A stretch of 64,000 bases of DNA from Flavobacterium sp. IB48 (GTDB taxonomy: Bacteria; Bacteroidota; Bacteroidia; Flavobacteriales; Flavobacteriaceae), in NCBI RefSeq assembly GCF_016405855.1, contig NZ_JAEFCA010000002.1, positions 186,001 through 250,000 of the forward strand, in the 5' to 3' direction. This document shows positions 1-10,600 of this stretch, in pieces (position 1 is the first letter of the stretch; the number at the start of each line of letters is the position of its first letter). Under the pieces are notes generated by a model that did no database searches, was not told the origin of the DNA, and was given only the letters and a program-made list of their open reading frames with translations. Position numbers and translations under genes: made by a program.

Positions 1-472
1 GAATAAAATCATTTTCAATAATTTTCGAGGTGTCTTCATTTGAAAATATTTTTTCAATTCCATTTCCATTTTGAATTCTGATATTTTTATATCCCTTAGA
101 AAATGCAATAAGAATTCCGTTATCTTTTCCTTTTTTACCAACTCCCCATGTTTTAGCGATATGCAATGATAAAGCTTCAAAATTGTTTTCCGCCACTTTG
201 ATTGTATCAATTGTTACAATTGCGATTTCTATTGAAGTTTCCCTTTCGTATTTAGAAATTAAACTATCTAATTTTTTTTCTTCATTATCAGATAGAATCT
301 TTTCATAATCATTAACCCAACCTTTTTGTTTAGGCAGAGCACTCCAATAAACCTCTCGATATGTTTTTACAATTTCCTGTTTTAAAGAATCACTTTGTTT
401 TTTACTAATAGTTTGGCTAAAGGAAATATTGATTAGAAAAAATAAAAAAAGTAAAATTAAATTTCTATCCAT
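1..472 (-). CDS. TPM-domain (YgcG-like) secreted protein, 3' end missing
   Basis: The reading frame starts at ATG 472 and stays open to the window edge, so only the first 157 residues are present. Residues 1-19 form a signal peptide (hydrophobic run ending in SFSQ). After it come GWVNDYEKILSD, a run rich in Glu and Lys, EIAIVTID, and WGVGKKGKDNGILIAFS, the conserved features of the TPM (YgcG/psb32-like) domain. Proteins of this family are exported and often membrane anchored at the C-terminus; a role in photosystem repair is known only in plants, so the bacterial function is open. It ends before the VWA gene stop, 28 bp away, and may share its transcript. Confidence 0.75.
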   Translation of the reverse strand, partial: MDRNLILLFLFFLINISFSQTISKKQSDSLKQEIVKTYREVYWSALPKQKGWVNDYEKILSDNEEKKLDSLISKYERETSIEIAIVTIDTIKVAENNFEALSLHIAKTWGVGKKGKDNGILIAFSKGYKNIRIQNGNGIEKIFSNEDTSKIIENDFI

Positions 473-500
473 TCAAAAAATATTAATTTTTAAAATTTAC

Positions 501-2528
501 TTAAAGCAACCCGTTATACTTTCTAACAAACCATTCTGTAGTCAATAAGGCAGCAATCAAAATCAATAACCAAACCCAGTCAATAATCGGGGTTTTGCTT
601 GAGATATTTTTTTCGATTGATTTGTATTCTTTGTTTTCTAAAAGTGTATTAATCAATTGATCGGCTTGATCTTCGAAGAACGCTTTTCCTCCTGTTTGTT
701 GTGCTAATTGCTGTAATTTAATTACGTCAGGATTTACGAATTGCTTTTCGATATCAAAATCTAAGATTTCAAAATGGCTTGCGTATGAAGTATTTGAATT
801 TAATTCTTTTACTGTAAAATTATACTTTCCGGCTGGAAGTCCTTCTAAGTTAGCTGAAAAAGAATTACTTCCTTTCAGTAAATCGTAATTTTTAGTTTGT
901 TTGGTCGCAGCATTTACAACAGTAATTGTAAGTCTGGCTTTTTCGTCAAACTCATAATTTTTATTGAAATATTGTGCATTTATGATAATTTCTTCTCCAG
1001 AGTTATAAAAACTTTCGTGTGTAACTACCAAAGATTTTTTTGAAGTCGATGACGCTAGATATTGAACTATTTTATCAATAAAAACATCATACTTTTCAAA
1101 TGATTGATTATCAACATGACTTTGCAAACGCCACTTCCAGCTGTTTTCTCCAAGAAGAAAAGCGGTTCTTTTTCCTTGATTTTCGGCAAAAGCCAACAAT
1201 GGAGCATTTGTAGAAACGTTTCGAATTTTCGAAGAAAGTAAAACAGATACATTTCCGTTTGTACTTATATTTCCGAATGGATTTTGCAAAGGCGGGAAAT
1301 TTTCAAAACCGATATCATCGATTGCAAACAGATTAAAGTCTGGATGGAATTCGCTAAGAAAATCTTCTCGCTGATTGCTCATTTTAAAAATCAGATTGTT
1401 CTGTTGCTGATTTAAAAAATTGAAATCGGTATTGTTTCCTGTTATAATAAAACTATTTGTTCCTTTTAATTTATTATTGTCAAATATTGGTTTGAAAGCT
1501 GTTGTTGGCTGATACAAAACTAAAACAGAAATATCATCTAAATTATTAATTTCGTTTGGCTTAACTAATACCACTTTACGCTGTGCATTAACTTCAATTG
1601 AACGTTTTAATGCAGCAATATCTGGGTGGTTTATAGCTGAAACAATTGCAATAGTAGACTTTTGATCGATAATTTCAACAGCAAAATTTTTGATGTTATT
1701 GTAACTGTTTTTCTCTTTTGCTGAGGATTGTATGCTGGCCTTATAAATTTGTAATCCAATTTTATCTGCTGGCAATAATAGATTTAAAGAAGCTGTTTTT
1801 TTTGATGGCGAGAAAGAAAGTTTCTCTTTTGCTACAACAGTATTTCCTTGCGAAATAGTAAATTCTGCATTGGCAGTTTTGTCCCCAGCATATTGTAAAA
1901 AAACTTCGACGGGAAATTTATTTTTATGAAAAGCGTATTTATTTACGTTGAGCTGATTGATTTTTAAATCGAAAAAAGTGGTTGTATCTCCCACAACCAA
2001 AGGATAAACTTTATTGACAGGATCGAATCTATAAACATAGTCGTTTCCTGTAGTCTGATTTCCGTCTGTAATAATTACTGTTGGGAAAATCAGGTTTTTA
2101 TTGATGCTTTTTAAATTCTTTGCAACTTCGTCTAAATTGGTTTGATTTCCTTTGAAATCAAATTTGTCTGAAGTTTTAAAATCATTGTCAAATTGATAAG
2201 TGTGAATATCAAATTTTTCTTTTAAAGCAGGATTTGAAACCAGTTTTTGGTATAATTCAACTGCTTTTTTATCTGATTTTAGTGCCACAATAGAACTCGA
2301 ATTATCTACCACAACGGCTAAAGGCGTTTTGGTAATTTCGAGAGAATTTTTAGAAATAATCGGATTTATCAATAAGACCAACAACCCGAAGATGGCCAAA
2401 AAACGTAAAAAAGCCAAAAGTATTATCACATTGGATTTACTTTTGGCTTTAAAAAAATATTGAAAATACGATAAACCACCAGCAATTACTAAAGAAAGCA
2501 ATAATAAAAGAATCGTGTTTGTCGTCAT
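501..2528 (-). CDS. Membrane-anchored VWA-domain protein
   Basis: A 675-residue protein with two N-terminal membrane segments (about 5-25 and 34-57), a von Willebrand A-like domain, a long extracytoplasmic part, and a C-terminal membrane segment (about 648-668). The metal-binding DxSxS motif is visible as DNSSS at 75-79, and a second TDG motif lies near residue 155. The layout recalls BatA-like membrane proteins and the large VWA proteins that are common in Flavobacteriia, but no Bat operon or MoxR ATPase is adjacent. It lies 109 bp downstream of fabG on the same strand. The function is unknown; protein-protein interaction in the envelope is the reasonable inference. Confidence 0.7.
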   Translation of the reverse strand: MTTNTILLLLLSLVIAGGLSYFQYFFKAKSKSNVIILLAFLRFLAIFGLLVLLINPIISKNSLEITKTPLAVVVDNSSSIVALKSDKKAVELYQKLVSNPALKEKFDIHTYQFDNDFKTSDKFDFKGNQTNLDEVAKNLKSINKNLIFPTVIITDGNQTTGNDYVYRFDPVNKVYPLVVGDTTTFFDLKINQLNVNKYAFHKNKFPVEVFLQYAGDKTANAEFTISQGNTVVAKEKLSFSPSKKTASLNLLLPADKIGLQIYKASIQSSAKEKNSYNNIKNFAVEIIDQKSTIAIVSAINHPDIAALKRSIEVNAQRKVVLVKPNEINNLDDISVLVLYQPTTAFKPIFDNNKLKGTNSFIITGNNTDFNFLNQQQNNLIFKMSNQREDFLSEFHPDFNLFAIDDIGFENFPPLQNPFGNISTNGNVSVLLSSKIRNVSTNAPLLAFAENQGKRTAFLLGENSWKWRLQSHVDNQSFEKYDVFIDKIVQYLASSTSKKSLVVTHESFYNSGEEIIINAQYFNKNYEFDEKARLTITVVNAATKQTKNYDLLKGSNSFSANLEGLPAGKYNFTVKELNSNTSYASHFEILDFDIEKQFVNPDVIKLQQLAQQTGGKAFFEDQADQLINTLLENKEYKSIEKNISSKTPIIDWVWLLILIAALLTTEWFVRKYNGLL

Positions 2529-2604
2529 ATTTATTTAGTATTCAGTAATCAGTTTGCTGTAAGCGGCTAAAATATTGTGTTTTGTTCCTGAGTCAGCTTA
2601 AAAA

Positions 2605-2640
2605 CTTAGTTGCTCAGAATCTTAGCAACTTAGAATCTTA
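2605..2640. repeat. 8-bp-period CTTAG array
   Basis: The core CTTAG (one copy CTCAG) starts at 2605, 2613, 2621, 2629 and 2637, an exact 8 bp period with three variable bases between cores. The last, truncated unit contains the fabG stop codon (2638-2640, minus strand). Confidence 0.8.
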
Positions 2641-3384
2641 TGTAAGCATTCCTCCGCAAACATTAAGAACTTGTCCTGTAATGTAACCGCTCATGTCTGA
2701 TGCAAGGAATAAACAAGCATTTGCTACATCTTCTGGAGTTCCTCCACGTTTCAACGGAATACCTTCTCTCCATCCTTTTACTACATCTTCTGATAATTTT
2801 GCAGTCATTTCAGTTTCGATAAAACCTGGAGCGATTGCGTTGCAACGAATGTTACGAGAACCTAACTCAAGAGCTACAGATTTTGTAAATCCGATTGCAC
2901 CAGCTTTAGAAGCTGCATAGTTTGTCTGACCTGCGTTTCCAGAAACTCCAACAACAGAACTAATGTTAATGATAGATCCTGCTCTTTGTTTTAAGAAAGT
3001 TTTCTGAATCGCTTTTGTCATATTAAAAACCGATTTCAAATTCACATCAATTACTTGGTCAAAATCTGCCTCAGACATACGCATTAGCAAATTGTCTTTT
3101 GTAATTCCAGCATTATTGATTAAGATGTCAACAGTTCCAAAATCTGCTAAAACAGCATCAACAAAAGTCTGAGCTTCGTTAAAATCTGCTGCATTAGATT
3201 GGTATCCTTTAGCTTTTACTCCTAAACTATTTAATTCTGCTTCTAAAGCTTCTGCAGATGCAGCAGATGAGCTGTATGTAAAAGCAACGTTTGCTCCATG
3301 TTTAGCAAAAACTTCAGCAATTCCTTTTCCAATTCCACGGCTTGCACCAGTAATAATTGCAACTTTTCCTTCTAGTAATTTCAT
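2638..3384 (-). CDS. fabG: 3-oxoacyl-[acyl-carrier-protein] reductase
   Basis: This 248-residue short-chain dehydrogenase reduces 3-oxoacyl-ACP to 3-hydroxyacyl-ACP with NADPH in the cytoplasmic fatty acid elongation cycle. The nucleotide-binding motif TGASRGIG is at 12-19, NNAG at 90-93, and the catalytic Ser143-Tyr156-x3-Lys160 set is complete. The C-terminus (YITGQVLNVCGGM) is typical of FabG rather than of a general dehydrogenase. Length is standard. Other fatty acid genes are not adjacent, as is common for Flavobacterium. A TAnnTTTG box lies about 30 bp upstream, and the stop codon is embedded in an 8-bp-period repeat. Confidence 0.93.
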   Translation of the reverse strand: MKLLEGKVAIITGASRGIGKGIAEVFAKHGANVAFTYSSSAASAEALEAELNSLGVKAKGYQSNAADFNEAQTFVDAVLADFGTVDILINNAGITKDNLLMRMSEADFDQVIDVNLKSVFNMTKAIQKTFLKQRAGSIINISSVVGVSGNAGQTNYAASKAGAIGFTKSVALELGSRNIRCNAIAPGFIETEMTAKLSEDVVKGWREGIPLKRGGTPEDVANACLFLASDMSGYITGQVLNVCGGMLT

Positions 3385-3415
3385 ATTAAGGTATTCGTTT
3401 TTATTTTTTGAATTA

Positions 3416-3423
3416 CAAATATA
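3416..3423 (-). promoter_or_regulatory. Possible -7 box of fabG promoter
   Basis: Read on the minus strand this is TATATTTG, matching TAnnTTTG. No clear -33 TTG lies at the usual distance, so only half of the consensus is present. Confidence 0.3.
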
Positions 3424-3492
3424 GATTATTTGAGCATTTAATAAAATTTGTAATCCAAAAATTGGCTTAAGAATTTTAGATGTTGCTAAAAC

Positions 3493-3522
3493 AAAAAAAA
3501 CAGCTCATAAAATGAGCTGTTT
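3493..3522 (-). terminator. Rho-independent terminator
   Basis: Perfect 11 bp stem (3498-3508 with 3512-3522, core CAGCTCAT) and a 3 nt loop, followed on the minus strand by a run of T (A-rich 3493-3500). It would end the transcript of the small ORF at 3631-3804. Confidence 0.8.
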
Positions 3523-3630
3523 CCCCCAAAATAAAAAAACAAAACTAAAAGCTTAAATATGATTTTGTTTCGATTTAAGAAACATACTAAGTTTTAATGG
3601 TAATAGCTTAAAAATTGTTTCTTAATATAT

Positions 3631-3804
3631 CTATTCTTCTTTATTCTTTTCAATCTTATCATAGACTATACAACCAAGCGCGATTATTATTGACAGATAT
3701 AGATAAGGTCTTAAATATTCATAGTAGTATTGATTTATAATAAGTAAACCTATACCCCAAAACAATATCGCAATAGTTGCGGGTGTAAATATTTTTTTAA
3801 TCAT
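3631..3804 (-). CDS. 57-residue small membrane protein, unknown function
   Basis: A short frame from ATG 3804 to TAG 3631. The product begins MIKKIFTPATIAILFWGIG and has two hydrophobic stretches (about 8-24 and 34-47) and a charged tail IEKNKEE, so a two-pass inner-membrane protein with positive N-terminus is likely. It is followed by a strong minus-strand terminator 108 bp downstream, and the SusCD operon terminator lies upstream, so it would be an independent small transcription unit. No Shine-Dalgarno is seen, which is normal here. I do not recognise a family; the membrane pattern and terminator are the support for it being real. Confidence 0.5.
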   Translation of the reverse strand: MIKKIFTPATIAILFWGIGLLIINQYYYEYLRPYLYLSIIIALGCIVYDKIEKNKEE

Positions 3805-3855
3805 AATATCTAGAAATAAGAAGTTTATTATTTTGATTCAGAAATTATGTTTGGT

Positions 3856-3886
3856 AAAAGCAACTCACAAGAGTGAGTTGCTTTTT
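3856..3886 (-). terminator. Terminator of the SusCD operon
   Basis: Perfect 9 bp stem (3860-3868 with 3873-3881, GCAACTCAC) and 4 nt loop, with A4 on one side and T5 on the other. It sits directly after the stop codon of the DUF4302 gene at 3892. Confidence 0.8.
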
Positions 3887-3891
3887 ATATC

Positions 3892-5238
3892 TTATTGAAG
3901 CTTCCAAGTTGTCATTCTAAACGGACTTGAAGCGCTTGTAAATGTATATACAGGATCTGAGTAGTATAATCTGAAGCTTTCAGCTTTCACATAAAGTCCT
4001 TCAGGATCCATGAAATATTTATCTATACTCGCCAAGAAAGCCGGTGTTGCTACTGTAGTATTTCCGTTCCATGATTTATGTTTCAGAATTACTTTTTTAC
4101 CATCTGCATCTTCTTCAGCAGTTACGTGATGCTGTAAAGGATTTCTTCCCACGAAAGTGTAATAAATAAAAGTACCGATAGAGTGATTCGCATATATCTG
4201 AATAGATGCTATACTTTGTCCAGCTGGTAACATTGCATTAACTTTTTCTAATTCAGCATATAACAATGGTGAGTTAGCAGGAGAATCTATTGTGTAATCA
4301 TCTACAAAGAATCCAAACCATGAAAGTGGCTGTCCAGCAAGTAAATATTTATAATCGTCTGTAAGGACTAAAGGCTTCGTTGTATATTTTATCACAGCAG
4401 ATACGCCACCTGTTCCTGTTGCTGTAAAGCTTCCGTCAGCGTCATTATATGTAAAATTTGATAATTTTTGTCCGCCTACTTCAACCGCAGGACTTACTAT
4501 TATACCTGTTGGAGTATATCCAATTCCTAAATCGTAACTTACAGAATAACCGCTTTCAATAGAATTTGATGTTGCAAAACGAGTTGCAGCCGCAAATGAA
4601 AAATCAAATTTATGAGTGGTTGTTCCATCGTTAGTTTCAAGAAGTCTAAAAAGCGGTCTTTCTTCTCCTCCAATAACATTTTGCTCCATTACAAGGTTTT
4701 TAGGCAAATCTGCCCAATCTTCTGCAGTAGCTTTTACAAAACGCAATTCTTGATTGTTTCTATTGGTTCTAAAGATAATCTCGCCATTTTCTTGTCCGTA
4801 GTACAAAAATTGAAAATCTCCTAAATAACCTTTAGCTCTCAAAGCTGGAATAGGATAATTGTTTGAATCTGATAAAAGGTGAATTCTATTTTTTGTAGTA
4901 AAAGTTAAACTTACTGTACTTCCTACTTGAATAGCATATTCACTTTTATGCGCATCTGTATCCGAATCAAAATCTGATGCCATAACTACAGTTCCGTCTG
5001 CAGCAAATCTAAACAAGTGTGTATATCCTCCTAAAACAGTGTTATCAGTAAAATAAACCGCTTTCCATCCTTGTGGAGACGAAAGCAAAGCCTCACTTAA
5101 TTCTGTTTTTTGATTATTTAGACGAGTTGTAGGCGTTTCATTAAAAAGTTGTTCTGCATCTGTATTATCATTACAGGCGATCAATTGCAGTATTAAAACA
5201 GCTGCAAATAAGTACTTATATAGTTGTTTCATTTTCAT
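3892..5238 (-). CDS. DUF4302-family lipoprotein of a SusCD locus
   Basis: A 448-residue predicted lipoprotein: hydrophobic signal with lipobox ending in Cys22 (LQLIAC). The region LLSSPQGWKAVYF near residues 51-65 followed by a beta-rich body matches the DUF4302 family, which is known from SusC/SusD loci that also carry a zinc metallohydrolase lipoprotein. It is last in the operon, 10 bp after the metallohydrolase and just before the terminator. The family's biochemical role is unknown; surface display and substrate handling with SusD is the inference. Confidence 0.75.
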   Translation of the reverse strand: MKMKQLYKYLFAAVLILQLIACNDNTDAEQLFNETPTTRLNNQKTELSEALLSSPQGWKAVYFTDNTVLGGYTHLFRFAADGTVVMASDFDSDTDAHKSEYAIQVGSTVSLTFTTKNRIHLLSDSNNYPIPALRAKGYLGDFQFLYYGQENGEIIFRTNRNNQELRFVKATAEDWADLPKNLVMEQNVIGGEERPLFRLLETNDGTTTHKFDFSFAAATRFATSNSIESGYSVSYDLGIGYTPTGIIVSPAVEVGGQKLSNFTYNDADGSFTATGTGGVSAVIKYTTKPLVLTDDYKYLLAGQPLSWFGFFVDDYTIDSPANSPLLYAELEKVNAMLPAGQSIASIQIYANHSIGTFIYYTFVGRNPLQHHVTAEEDADGKKVILKHKSWNGNTTVATPAFLASIDKYFMDPEGLYVKAESFRLYYSDPVYTFTSASSPFRMTTWKLQ

Positions 5239-5248
5239 AATGCTTGTT

Positions 5249-6115
5249 TTAATTAATTACAGATGTTGTATTTTTTTCTGCTTCATCTCTTAAAGCATAA
5301 AAATCCATATTGAATGCCTCTTTAAAATATTTCACCACAATGGCTTCTTTTGCTTTTAAGGCTTGAAGCGCAAATGGACTTTGAATTCCTGCTAAAAAGT
5401 CAGCATATTCGTCTTTTGAATAAATTAAAATCATAGAAGCCGTTTCTGCAAAATCTTCATTGATATTTGATCTTGCGTAACTTGTAATAAATCCTAGTTC
5501 ATTTGATTCTGGAATTTCATAATTGTACCAATCGGCAGTATAACCACCTGGCGTCAATGTTTTCCAAGTTTTTTCGTCAAAAGGTTTGTTCTGATTTAGA
5601 ATGTGAATGTACTCATGCTGAATTGTATGAATAAACTCTGATACGTTTGCACGATTTGTTTGATCGATATAATCTGTTTCAAACAAAGTAACTCTTTGTC
5701 CTCCTTCAGCCAAACCTAAAGTTCTCGTTCCTACACTATTTAAGTTAACTCCTCCAACCAAAACAATTTCTCTTGGCGCTATTTTCTTTACGAAATCTGG
5801 ACCTCCAATTGCAGCATAACTTTTTAGCCATATTGTTTGAACTATTTCTAGTGCTGGTTTCACTTTATCAATTTCTGGCGGGAACAAATAACGGCTATTG
5901 TCTACTGTATTTTGGTTCCATTTATATTGCACATTAATATTGTATTGATCTAAGTAAATTCCATCAATCCAATTATCTAAAGCTGTTTTTTCAGGTTGTG
6001 TAAAATCTAATTGGCTTTCTCCTGGCAGGTCATCGCTTCCACATGAAAATAGAGTTATCGAAACTAGAGCTAAAACCGCAATTTTATTATATTTTAATAA
6101 TTTCATAATTTTCAT
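5249..6115 (-). CDS. Substrate import-associated zinc metallohydrolase lipoprotein
   Basis: A 288-residue protein with lipobox Cys25 (TLFSC) and a zinc motif HEYIH at 167-171; the downstream segment NEDFAE (219-224) probably supplies the third ligand (Glu). This combination, placed directly after SusD, fits the family named substrate import-associated zinc metallohydrolase lipoprotein. It probably works on the outer face of the outer membrane on whatever the SusC/SusD pair binds, most likely peptide or protein, since HExxH hydrolases are usually peptidases. The substrate cannot be read from sequence. Spacing of 9 bp to SusD and 10 bp to the DUF4302 gene indicates one transcript. Confidence 0.82.
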   Translation of the reverse strand: MKIMKLLKYNKIAVLALVSITLFSCGSDDLPGESQLDFTQPEKTALDNWIDGIYLDQYNINVQYKWNQNTVDNSRYLFPPEIDKVKPALEIVQTIWLKSYAAIGGPDFVKKIAPREIVLVGGVNLNSVGTRTLGLAEGGQRVTLFETDYIDQTNRANVSEFIHTIQHEYIHILNQNKPFDEKTWKTLTPGGYTADWYNYEIPESNELGFITSYARSNINEDFAETASMILIYSKDEYADFLAGIQSPFALQALKAKEAIVVKYFKEAFNMDFYALRDEAEKNTTSVIN

Positions 6116-6124
6116 TTTTTAAGA

Positions 6125-7600
6125 TTATCTAGGATTTAGTTCTAAACCAGTGTTTGAAGCGTGCAACGGAATCTGTAAAGCTCTTCTGTTGTCGTCTTTT
6201 ACTAGTATATTAGCTGGTTTGTTTGATGTTTCATGTTTTACCACAATGTTAAAACGTTTAATATCAAACCATCTAAGTCCTTCGTGTATAAAATCTCTTC
6301 TTCTTGTTTCTGCAATAGCTTTAATATAAGAAGTTTGTACTGGCGTCATGCTGTAGAATGGAGTGTATTCGTCTGGAACAACAGGAAACATTGCTACTAC
6401 TCTTGCTTCAGTTAATTTATCTGTTGCTGGATTATAAGTTGGAGTTCTCGTTGCTAAAAAGTATTCTAATTCGTCATTAGCCAAATCAATTTGTCCTTTC
6501 ATAACGTGAGCTTCCATTCTGTTTAAGAAAAACTCGTCGTTGCTTAACAAAACTTCTGCTACATAAGGATCTCCAATACCAGCTGTTACGTTAGAATATT
6601 TAAAGTATTCATAGAACTTTGGAAGAAATAAAGTTATACTTCCATTAGAAGAATAAAAGTTATAATAATACGCTTTTCCAAAAAGGTTTGTACTTGTTCC
6701 AAAAATCTCTGGACGACGTAAGCCTGATAAATTGAAACGATTTGTAGAATATAATCTTCCGACAATAGTATTTGCTGAAACAATTAATAAATTGGTTTCT
6801 ACATCGCTCGCGCCATATCTCAACATTTGATCTTCTACACCAAGAGGTTCATAAGTAGAGAAATCTCTCAATCCTGCTGGCTTATTGCCTAAATCATCAG
6901 ATAATGAAATTACTTTATCCCAGTTTCCTTTTACTAAATAAAATCTACTGGCAAAAGCTTTTGAAGCTGCTACAGTAAAGTGAAATCTTGGCTCTTTGTA
7001 ATCGTTTGTCACTAATTTTAAACCTTCTTCAATGTCTTTTTCAAGAAAATCAAAAACTTCAGCAACTGTATTTCTTTTGTATTTAGTAATTAATTCTGTT
7101 TCTGGTTTTGTTACATACGGAATACCTAAATCGGACTCAGCTGTTGCTGGATTGTAACGTTTTGCCCATAATGAAACCAACATAAAGTGTGAATACGCTC
7201 TCGCCATTAAAGCTTCACCTCTTTGAGGATTTAAGCTTGCTGGGCTTCCTAATTGCTCAATTGCTTCTAATGCTTTGTTTGCATGCGCAATTGCTTTATA
7301 ACAAGCATCCCAGTAATACGCTTGAGTATCAATATCAGTTGCTTCTGTATTGATTTCCCAATTGTAATTTTGCTCGTTTCTGATTAATGTTGTAGGTAAT
7401 CCGGTGTCAAAAACATTATCAGACATCGTTTCTGCAATCTCAAAATAACTCATTTGAGGATAAGCTTCTACCAATAATTCTTTTATTTTTTCTGGTGTAT
7501 CTATTTCTGTTCTATTATCTGGTTTCTCCGATAAGAAATCATCACAGCTAGTAATACAAATAAGTATTAATAGGGATAATGCTATTTTTAAGTTTTTCAT
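6125..7600 (-). CDS. SusD/RagB-family substrate-binding lipoprotein
   Basis: A 491-residue lipoprotein (lipobox Cys19, CITSC, then DDFLSEKP, a hallmark start of SusD proteins). The helical TPR-like fold of SusD is reflected by RGEALMARAYSHFMLVSLWA near residue 125 and the C-terminal RRRDFIHEGLRWFDIKRF element. SusD proteins sit on the cell surface as the lid of the SusC channel and bind the substrate. The gene starts 11 bp after SusC. No glycan enzyme is nearby, so a sugar substrate is not supported. Confidence 0.92.
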   Translation of the reverse strand: MKNLKIALSLLILICITSCDDFLSEKPDNRTEIDTPEKIKELLVEAYPQMSYFEIAETMSDNVFDTGLPTTLIRNEQNYNWEINTEATDIDTQAYYWDACYKAIAHANKALEAIEQLGSPASLNPQRGEALMARAYSHFMLVSLWAKRYNPATAESDLGIPYVTKPETELITKYKRNTVAEVFDFLEKDIEEGLKLVTNDYKEPRFHFTVAASKAFASRFYLVKGNWDKVISLSDDLGNKPAGLRDFSTYEPLGVEDQMLRYGASDVETNLLIVSANTIVGRLYSTNRFNLSGLRRPEIFGTSTNLFGKAYYYNFYSSNGSITLFLPKFYEYFKYSNVTAGIGDPYVAEVLLSNDEFFLNRMEAHVMKGQIDLANDELEYFLATRTPTYNPATDKLTEARVVAMFPVVPDEYTPFYSMTPVQTSYIKAIAETRRRDFIHEGLRWFDIKRFNIVVKHETSNKPANILVKDDNRRALQIPLHASNTGLELNPR

Positions 7601-7611
7601 GATCTTGACTA

Positions 7612-10600
7612 TTATAATGAAAGGTTTAAAGTAAATGTATATTGAGTTGTCACTGGGAAAGCAACTCCTCCAGTATTACGGAACTCAGGATCTTGTCCAT
7701 TTAATCGTTTATCAGAATAAACTAACCAAGGATTTACTGCTGAACCTTTTAATGTAAAAGTGCTCACCCCAATTTTCTTCTTGAAATCTGCAGGAAATTC
7801 CCAGCTTAATGAGATATTCTTTAATCTAACAAAATCTCCATCGGCAATACGAACATCAGAATAGTTATAAGTATTATAAGCTCTTGCCAATGTACGATCT
7901 CCTCCATAATTAGCATTTAAACGTCTGTCTGCAATAACAGGAACATTTGTATAATTTTCATCTCCAGGATTAATCCAACGGTTTGTAAAGTCTTTTGTAA
8001 ATACCGTTAAGTCATCATAAGTACTATCGTATACAGGATTTAAACGAACTTTATTTCCTCCTGAACCTACAAAGAATATATAAAGAGACAGATTTTTGTA
8101 TGTAAATGTATTTGCAAAACCAAATGATTTATTAGGCTCAATTGACCCTTCGTATTTCAAATATTTTGTCACATTTAAGTTATCCTGAAAATTAGCCTCT
8201 GTAATATTGTTTTCTGCACCATCTTGTAATATAAATGTTGGAAGACCTTGATTATTCAAACCTGTAAATTGATATGAATACAATGAATTTCTTGGGTGTC
8301 CAACTGTATTTCCACCATTTGAATCAACTAAATCAAAAGCTGTTGGCGTATTTTGCAGTTTTGTAATTTCTTGATGATAAACAGAAAAATTAAGATTTGT
8401 TGACCATTTAAAATCTTTAGTATCAATATTTTTAGTAGTAAAAGCAACCTCTAAACCTTTTGTTTCCATATCGGCATTGTTACCTTGTCTAATTCTTTGA
8501 CCTCCAATACCTGATGTAATTACATAATCAACAAGATCAAAAGCTTTACGACGGTAAACATCTGTTGTAAACTGAACTCTGTTATTAAACATTCCAAGAT
8601 CAAGTCCAATATTAGTTTCAAACTGCTTTTCCCAAGTTAAATTTCCGTTTTGTAATTCTTCAATTCTAATGGCTGATTCTCTATCATCAAGTCCGAAACG
8701 GTCTGTAATAGCACTTTTGTAAATAGCCAAAGAGTTTGTTGCAGGTCCTGCAGTAGCTGTTAAACCGTATGACGCTCTTAATGCTAAAGTATTAACTGAT
8801 TGAACATTTTTCATGAAGCTCTCTTCAGCAACATTCCATTTTCCACTAAAAGTATAAGTTGGCAACCATCTAGAAGAATCGCTATTTCCTTGTCTGTTAG
8901 ATCCATCATAACGTCCTGTAACAGAACCCGTATAACGTCTATCATAAGTGTAACCTACTTTACCAAAGAAACCTACTGTTCTTTCTTTTTCTTCATTAAA
9001 ACCATAGTAAGAATCACCAGCGTTAATTATTTTTTCAATAATTCTTGGATCTGTAAAAGCAGTCAAACCTCTATCGTATTGTAAACCTGCAGCTGTAAAT
9101 TGATCGCTAGTTCTATCTACAACTCTCATTTCAGTACCAAAAAATCCTTCTAATTCATGCTTCTCAGCAAATACATTTCTATAAGTAACACTATTTCTTA
9201 AGTTATAAGATGTCATGTCATTTGTAAACTTTCTCAAGAATCCACCATTTGGCAATACAGATTCTTTTGGCGCCGTTAAGTCATTTGGATCTTGATATAA
9301 AAAGATATTTTGATCTCTTACTAACGTATTTACTCCATCTTCACCAATTGCTGTTCCTGCTCTATATGCTCCAACAACGTTTGAACCTTCTAAAATTTTG
9401 TGCTCACGGCTTGTGTTTGCATAACGAGCTGAACCAGTTAAATTATAAGTTAAGTGAGGATTAATTTTATAATCTAAATCTAATTGAAAACGAATATCTT
9501 TTACTTCAATTTCCATGAAATTGTTAGCCAATTCGTTTATAATATTCATTTTAGCCCAGTTATTTCTATAGTATTCTAAGTTTCCATTATCGTCATAAGG
9601 ACGTAAAGTTCTACTTGTATTTAATACATAATTAAAAGGGTTGATATCAAAATCACGTGTCACTTTACCAAAAACAACATCTTTCTCGCTTTCGTAAGTT
9701 CCAGGCGCACCTTGATCTCTAATAGATGCCAGTGTAGATAAAGTAACATTTAATTTATCATTGACATAAAAAGTCCCTTTAATATTACTAGAAATCTGTT
9801 TTACATCGTCTGCAATAGTCCATCCTGGATCTGCATAATACCCCAATGAAGCATAAAATGTATTATTTTTACCCCCTCCAGAAAAACTTAAAGAGTGATT
9901 TTGCGTAATAGATGGTCTAAACAAAACATTGAACCAGTCTGTATTTGCCTGCTCATATTTTTTCAAAAAATTATTACGGCTTACAGGGTCATTATTAACC
10001 AAGTACGTTCCAGTTTCTGAATTATAAGTATTTATTGCTCTTCCTAAAATATTATAAGCTCCACCGTATCTTCCATTTACAGTACTTGGTAAATCTAAAT
10101 AACCTTTAGCTTCCATTTCTTTAAAAATACTCATAGATTCCTGAGAATTTAGAATATCAAATTGGCTATAACTTGGAACTGTTCTTACAGTTTGCTCCAA
10201 TCCGTATGTAATTTTCAGCGGAGAATCTCTACGTCCTTGTTTTGTTGTTACAACCACAACTCCGTTTAATGATCTAGATCCATAAATTGACGTAGCCGAT
10301 GCATCTTTAAGAATTTCAATACTTTGAATATCGTTTGCACTTAAACCAGCTACAGATGAACTTAATAATGTCTCTGAATTTCCAGATGCTAAATCAGCAA
10401 ACGACATATTAATAATATCTTCTTGAACAACACCATCAATAACCCATAATGGTTTCGTATCTCCAAAAATTGAAGAAGATCCACGAACGGTTATCTTAGG
10501 AGCAGTACCAAAAGTACCTGTAACGTTTTGCACTGTAACCCCCGCCGCTTTTCCTTCGATCATTCGGCTTACGTCAACTACACCATCAATTTTTAATTCT

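Noticed and set aside
8800..9464. Open frames of 71-94 codons on the plus strand within the SusC gene
   Set aside because: They lie opposite the SusC barrel, have no family features, and the SusC frame is intact and family-typical.
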